64,000 nt of DNA from Rhypophila decipiens (Eukaryota; Ascomycota; Sordariomycetes; Sordariales; Naviculisporaceae): NCBI GenBank assembly GCA_033297075.1, contig MU858065.1, positions 62,001-126,000 of the forward strand, given 5' to 3'. Below the pieces are notes generated by a model. It saw only the letters and a program-made list of their open reading frames with translations, made no database searches and was not told the origin of the DNA. Both the position numbers and the translations under genes were made by a program. Below, one piece after another: positions 58,101 through 64,000 of the stretch; position 1 is the stretch's first letter; the number at the start of each line of letters is the position of its first letter.

Positions 58101-61100
58101 ATTGGCGTTCATGCCGACGATGACCCTTCATTTCTACTCTAAATACATCACGGAGGTAAAGCAGAGACCAGAATAGGAAGATACTTACCCCGACGATCTC
58201 TTGAACTTCACTCTGTCATTCGCTCTCTCTCATCTTTTGCTTCTCAGTTCCGGCGAAGGAACGACTTCCATGCTTCCATGACAGAAACGCAGACGACCGA
58301 CGGGCAAAGGTTAGTAATCCATCCAATCTTTAACATTCCTCGGTGACTTCTCAAGACCTCACAATTCTGCTCGGGACCGTCATCCCAGAGTTTGCCCCTA
58401 ACAAGCAATACTTGAGCCAAGGGTCAAAGATCACAATGGCCAACCGTGACCCACGCGAAGCTCATGCCAACCGTCCGAAAAGCCTGTTTTGAGCCTCCTT
58501 TCACAGCATGACTTCAGCTCGTCAGCAAGTCTACGGCGTAGAATCCCTCAAAGTCTGGATCTTTTGCGTCCAACCATCCAACGATCCAACAGCATGACTT
58601 GTATTCCCGGTTATCCGAGCATCTTTCCATGGAAGCAAAAAGATGTGAACTTTAATGCAAATACGTATTAAACTAGGGCACGGAGTACATACGGAGTACC
58701 TCATGAAGACTACTTTTGCACCTCTCATTTTAGCTTTATGGGTCTTATAACCTTCTCTTTTAGGGTGTACCTTTATCCTCTCACATATATAAGAGATATA
58801 TTGTACTGTACGCATACACTTGTCGTACAATAGGCCTCTGTCCATTCTCCACCCATTTTCTCGACCCGGATCCTTGGGTCAAGGGTAAATTCAGCAGAGA
58901 ATATGGAAGTGGCTATCAAGGTTCAATTATAGATGCAACACCACGTAAACACTTTGTTCATTTATCTGCGATAATCTTGAACTGGTGGTGTGGAACCTGA
59001 ATATCTTTTCCAGAACTGATCATCGCTTGTACGACCCATCACCAACATGACCATCCCATTGTTCCAACGTCCAACAATACCCAGTACACGTGTAAGGCAA
59101 AGCAGACTTGTTGGCGGGTTTACTCCACACATTTCAGACTGTTATCCCGAACTGGAAGTCCATAGAAGTTATCCCAGGCCATAAGTCAAAACATGATGCA
59201 GGATTAAGGCGTTGACTTTTGTTGAAAGACTCGGCAGTAAACACAAGACATGCCAAGACACATAACACAATACACTGCACAAGGTCATAGCAGACAGGAC
59301 CTCTTAGACAAATGAACCTTGAAAAGGCGCAGTTGTTCACACAATATAGGATCCGGGCGAGGTGTCGTCAAGGCCGGTCCTTGTCCGAAGAAATGAAACA
59401 AATTTCCGCCATGGTAGCGGCGATGAAGGCTCGTTAAAAGTCTAAATCGCAAAGAACTGACTTGTTTCCGAATTTGGTGACATCTCGGCGATTAACGGGC
59501 GGACCAGAGATAAGGTTAATCCTGTAATCCCGCCACTCCCGTGACGAATCCGTACACAAGATACGTGATACAATGTTTGTGTACGATCCTCGTTGCCTCC
59601 TGCCCCCTTTTATAGATGAGAAAGGGACGAGTATTGTGCTTGGCTTGATCTGAATCTCGGCGTCTCATATCAGATCTAGTCCGGCATTTCGGGCCTGTAA
59701 TAGTCCGCGGATACCAAAGTTTGGATACTCAGATCCTTCAGGGTAGAAGCATACGGCGACAAGACAACATAAGGTTAGTATCTAGACTGAGCCAAGAGAC
59801 TGAGGGCACTCTTCCGAGCTCGTGGCGGGTCAGGTAATTATGTCTTTCAAGGCGCATGGCTCCTTCAGAATGTATGTACCATGTGTTGCTAACCCGACAT
59901 CCCAGTCAGAACGACATATCACCGAGCCATCCTTAATCGTCATGTCCTCGATATCATCTCGGCGATATACTCGTGAATTTGTAATCCACCTCCCCAGCTC
60001 ACAAATCGACAATGACAATATATGAGCAAGACCTCAGAAGGTATATGTGTATCTTTGGTAGCTGATCACATGGTTGTAGATTCTCTTTGTGCTTTGACCT
60101 ATCTCTATTTTCTCATTGTAGAAGGCGTAACGGGAATATAATCCAGGCGTTTAACAATAGCATTGAACGCCTTTGTGTTGTTGTCCTCGGCGCAGCTAGA
60201 CATCTCTCTTTATGCCTACCTATGTACGTCTTTAGGCATTGGAGAGAATTACCTTATTTCTTGTTAGAGAATTAACTTGAGTCTGCTATTTATTATGAAA
60301 GGCATCGGACGGAAATAAGAGAGCCCTTCTAAAAAAACGTTAAAAGCCTTTTTAACATTTCCTCAAGACGTCCAGTCGTCTCTCATGCATCTTTATTAAC
60401 ATCATTCGGGTTTTATAGATCGGTCTTGTGTCTATTCTTCATTACAATATGCATATTGGCGGCCCATTTAACTAGAGCGTGACAAACACTGTATTCTTCT
60501 TCGGTCCAGGCTTGAACATCTTGGTAGCCCCCATAACGATCTTCTTTGTTGTAATTTTGAAGGGGAGGAGGTTGATCTGGCCAGCGGTGGAGGTGTCAAA
60601 TAGGGATGGGTCTGACTGACACTTTCAGAGAAGCTCGGTTACCTGCTAGCTAGCTGGTCCTGTCCGCCGGTGCTTCAGGCACTATGCCTTCATCCGGGAC
60701 AGTACAGGAGACCTGATTAAGCAGTCTTTTCTTCCCACATCGGATGTTTGGGGGACATATCAGCCATGATGGGTGTCCCGATCGTGGCGGTGACTCGAAG
60801 CCGGTTCAGGGAAGAGGTTGCTGGGTGCTTTCTCCCCTTGAGACATGAGTTATATGCCTTAAACCGCCACGAGCGCAGCACTCATTCCTTTCTTATGCCG
60901 CAGGTGAAGAAAAAAGGTTGGCTTAATTAAAGTATCTAAAAAGAAGAAACAGAATATCCGAGTCCACAATAACCTTCAATCATCAGTCATTATCCTCACA
61001 AGCCAGCCGCCAGAAAACCAAAGAGGTACCGCAATAGCAGTTTGGGCCCACTTGGAAAATGGGGTTTCGTTGTTACCCCTTTTCAGATGCCCCACTTTCG

Positions 61101-61414
61101 TGTAAACAAAACAACAAACCGTAGTCGGAATTACATCAATGTACAATATGCAACAGCAAGTATAGGCAGAATGGGAAAAGAAGAATACCTTTCTCAGCCG
61201 AGGAAATGGGTGCTTGGGCTATAGTCAGAAATGGCATTGACTCGTGAGAGAGTGTCTGACGAAACATGGTCAAGAGAGGAAGAAGGAGAATGACGAAACG
61301 AAGGCATTGGCGTCAAATATCAACATCAAGATGAACTCATACAACATTATAGCAGTGGCAATACGAAAGAAGAAGAGGAAAAGAAAGAAAGGAATGACCA
61401 ACACTTCGACCAGG
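52120..61414. other. Gene-free 9.3 kb upstream of the glucan synthase
   Basis: No gene is supported on either strand. The first 1.5 kb contain the ags1 promoter and leader, including A-rich and CT-rich tracts near 52240-52320. The rest has only short overlapping open stretches (for example 57436-58023 and 56148-56471) without domains, signal peptides or splice structure. Composition stays mixed, with an AT-richer part from about 58.6 to 60.5 kb. It may hold regulatory sequence, decayed elements or non-coding transcripts. Confidence 0.4.
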
Positions 61415-62638
61415 TCAAGTATCAGTGACCCCAGGGATACCGAGGCCAGGAATGGATACGATGGTGACATCCCGGTTGATGCTAGCAAGCATCGTGACCA
61501 TGGCGCCAGCATATGCAAAGAACAACAGGAATTTGTGCTCAGTATTCAGACTGCCAAACAAAAAGACGATGACGAGGAAGAAGCAGAGACAGAAGGATAC
61601 CATGATCAGAACAATCTGGAATTGGCTGAGGTTGATAAGCGATACCAGGGTAGGCGGCAGGAGTAAAAAGACGAACGCGAACAAGATCATGACCGAATGC
61701 GAGAAACAGCGAAAGAGGGCGTTGCTGTGCTCTACCACGATGATACCGCCGTCATAGTCGTCGTCGTCGTCGTTATCGTCGTTGTCGTGGTCATCTCCGT
61801 CCTCCAGTCCATGCTCTTCGTCTCTTTTGCTTGAGTTCTTCTCTCGTTTTGTTCTCTGGAAGGGCCAAAAGGTAGACACGGAATCGATGAAGGAGTGGAA
61901 GGAAGCGTCGATGCTGCTAGGTCGGGGGCCGACGAAACGGTAGTTGTCCGCGGCGTGGTGGTCGTCGGCTGGGTCTGGAGATAGGTGACAGCTAGCCCAC
62001 TGTCTGTAGCTGTTGACATACTGGACTTCTGGTGACGGCTGGCTCAACACGCCGTTGGCATTTTGGAAGATTTTGACTGGGGTGGGAAGCAAGCCCAATG
62101 TATCAGTGGAGTCCGAGTATAAAGGGAAAAAAGTGGACGGTGGACTGCCAGTGCTTGATATGGACGTACAGTAGGTCTTGACCGCATTTGTGAGCTTCTT
62201 CATTAACATGTCTTTCTGCTTTCCGTAGTCGTTATCCGCTTGATGCTTCTTATATTCTGTTCCTTTAGCCTCTCGATTCCGGCGTTCAAGCAATTCAAGC
62301 TCTTTCTGCAGCTCCCATAACTTGGCAGAATGGTATTCCAGGACGACGAATAGCTGTCGTTCGCAGGCTGGAAAGAAACGCAACTCCAAAGCCTTCTGCC
62401 TGAGACGGGCACTTCCCGTTCGGCCTGTCAGGCCTAGACATAGCAAGTATGTCAGCGTGGGGGTTGAATATAGCGAAGGGTAGTCTTTCAGGAGGAACGT
62501 TTACTCACAGTCCTCATCGGGTAATTGAAAAGTACTGTGGATTTGTTGGAGTGTTGACTCGGTAGCTGCGGTTTGCAGAGGTTTCAGGTTGATTCTGCAA
62601 TCTCCAATATCGATTTCATCGGCCTTGTCCCGGTTCAT
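61415..62638 (-). CDS. DUF6594-type fungal membrane protein, 382 aa
   Basis: Exon 1 is 62638-62509 and exon 2 is 62433-61415. The 75-nt intron (GTGAGT...CTAG) keeps the frame. The layout matches the fungal DUF6594 family: an N-terminal helical part (FVVLEYHSAKLWELQKELEL, about residues 75-95, likely coiled coil) and a long variable middle. An acidic run of Asp/Asn follows at about 255-275, and then three membrane helices at about 291-311, 316-337 and 343-361 close the protein, the last in FLLFFAYAGAMVTMLAS. Function is unknown; members are often clustered in fungal accessory regions. The Asp-rich tract is coded by a GTC/GTT simple repeat and may vary in length. Confidence 0.7.
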
Positions 62639-64000
62639 GGTAACGAGTTAGCGAAGACGTTGAGAAGCTAGAGCGGTGTAAAAAGGTGACAACAAGGGTG
62701 ACAGCGAGCTGGAAACCAGGTGGAGGTGTGCAAGTCTGCTATCCGCATGCGTGCTCCCATCGAGAGGGAAGGAAGCGGCAGTATATAACTGTAACGAAAC
62801 CCATTCGGTTCTCATCTAAGGAACACCGGGAGGCTCTCAGAAGCCCAGTGTCTGTTGCCCAGCTTGTATCTAATACGCCTCACAAATGAGTTAGGTTTTG
62901 AATACAACTCCGCATGATGATAGCCATACAACTGGGCCAATGGAGGAAATATCACGGTGTGCTGGGTATCCAAAAGTGCATATTGCTGAGTTCGACAGCG
63001 CGGTGTGAGGGTGTGGTCGACGGCGCGAGAAACAGAGAAGGCTTTCATGCCGCTGTCGTGATACTCGAGGTTTGTCGAATGGCATAGCAGATCCTTGATT
63101 GTCCATCCGTACATGGGAGAAACCGCAGCATCCTTTGCCCACCGAAGAAGCAAGATCATGATCATGATCCAACTCTTCCATATAGTTTCTTGCACCCGCA
63201 TTGATCGTCTCTGCGATTTCATGTCAGTCAGAATATCGCAATCCCATAATATACGGGCGGTGTAAGCTCTTGTCTTCTAGTACCTAATTCCAGTCTGGGG
63301 TTGCACGAGAGTTATCCAAATCGATCGTATTGGCTCAATTGCAGATCAGGGCGTGTCTCTCTACATGTACCATATTCAGGGCCAGAACCTGATGGCATTT
63401 GTGTGAAAGGAGAGATTCGTGTGATGAAAGGGTTCATTCAGTCGCAAGCTGGCCGTGTTTCCGGACTCCAGCCCTCGGTCGATACATTTAAGATGAACAA
63501 AACTTGCCAGTCGGGCAATAATCAGCTCCCGAAAGCACATTCATCAGTTTAGACCTTTCAAGAACAGACTGGTGAACCAACACTCGCAACAGCCCCTGAT
63601 ATACACTGGAAAATGATCTTCGATCAACTCAATGGGTATTTGAGGCATTCTGCAAAGCATTTAAGCATCTGGCCGTGGCTCGGCTGGCGGTCTGAACACA
63701 ATGTATTGAGGCACCATGCGTAATACATGCTATCACCCTATTTCCGTTTTACTGATCTCGGCTGATATGGTGCCGTGGTATTGAGAGGCACACTCGCGGA
63801 CTGATAGAGGTAATTCCAGCATATCAACAATAGGGAAGGCAAAGAGTGTAGAAGTATTGATGTTGCGTAACATGTGAAGGAGCCATTTCGAAATCCAATG
63901 GCATAATTTGGACCTATAGGCCAACTGCAACATGTGGCTAATGTCCAAATAATAATTGAACCTCAAAGCGGATTTTCGGAAAGAAAGAGAAATTTGGGGA
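62639..64000. other. Right end of window, no secure gene
   Basis: It contains the promoter side of the DUF6594-type gene. A minus-strand ATG-led open stretch (63222-62812, 136 codons) has no recognisable domain and could be chance or an exon of an unseen gene. Nothing else is supported. Confidence 0.35.

Noticed and set aside
62812..63222. 136-codon ATG-led minus-strand frame
   Set aside because: No domain, no splice context and short; chance cannot be excluded.

Overview
The window reads as genomic DNA of a filamentous ascomycete (Pezizomycotina, most likely Sordariomycetes; the order is a guess). The evidence is short GT-AG introns of about 55-80 nt with CTAAC/CTGAC-type branch points, a full-length multi-domain alpha-1,3-glucan synthase, and several protein families largely restricted to filamentous fungi. 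Exon structures were built by hand from splice signals, reading phase and protein-family expectation.

Left part (1-19 kb) is accessory. It opens with a fungal membrane-protein gene running off the left edge. It then holds a family of RNase H-fold genes in several states of repair (2.4-4.2, 9.3-11.1, 11.4-12.4 and 13.3-13.7 kb). Interspersed with them are four tRNA-related elements carrying Pol III A and B boxes. There is also a decayed secreted-protein gene, an intact small secreted protein, a large membrane protein and a relic resembling an uncharacterised fungal nuclease-like family. The two best RNase H copies share a short first exon, all four expected acidic residues, and an in-frame TAG exactly 12 codons after the first catalytic Asp.

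Middle part (19-37 kb) holds mostly intact single genes: a calpain-fold protein whose three catalytic residues are all replaced, an Och1-like GT32 glycosyltransferase, a peroxisomal 4-coumarate-CoA-ligase-like enzyme ending in AKL, a minisatellite, a hypothetical charged protein, a secreted trypsin-fold protease, an APH-family phosphotransferase and a small hydrophilic protein.

From 37.7 to 43.3 kb lies a run of decaying metabolic and transport genes: an amidase intact except for a nonsense codon 4 and using a GC-AG intron, a CorA-type transporter relic and an OPT transporter pseudogene. The 44.7-52.1 kb stretch is the alpha-1,3-glucan synthase (five exons, 2386 residues), a cell-wall enzyme that may share a secretory route with the GT32 enzyme. 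A gene-free stretch of about 9 kb follows, and then a DUF6594-type membrane protein at 61.4-62.6 kb. No rRNA, CRISPR array or complete transposon was seen.
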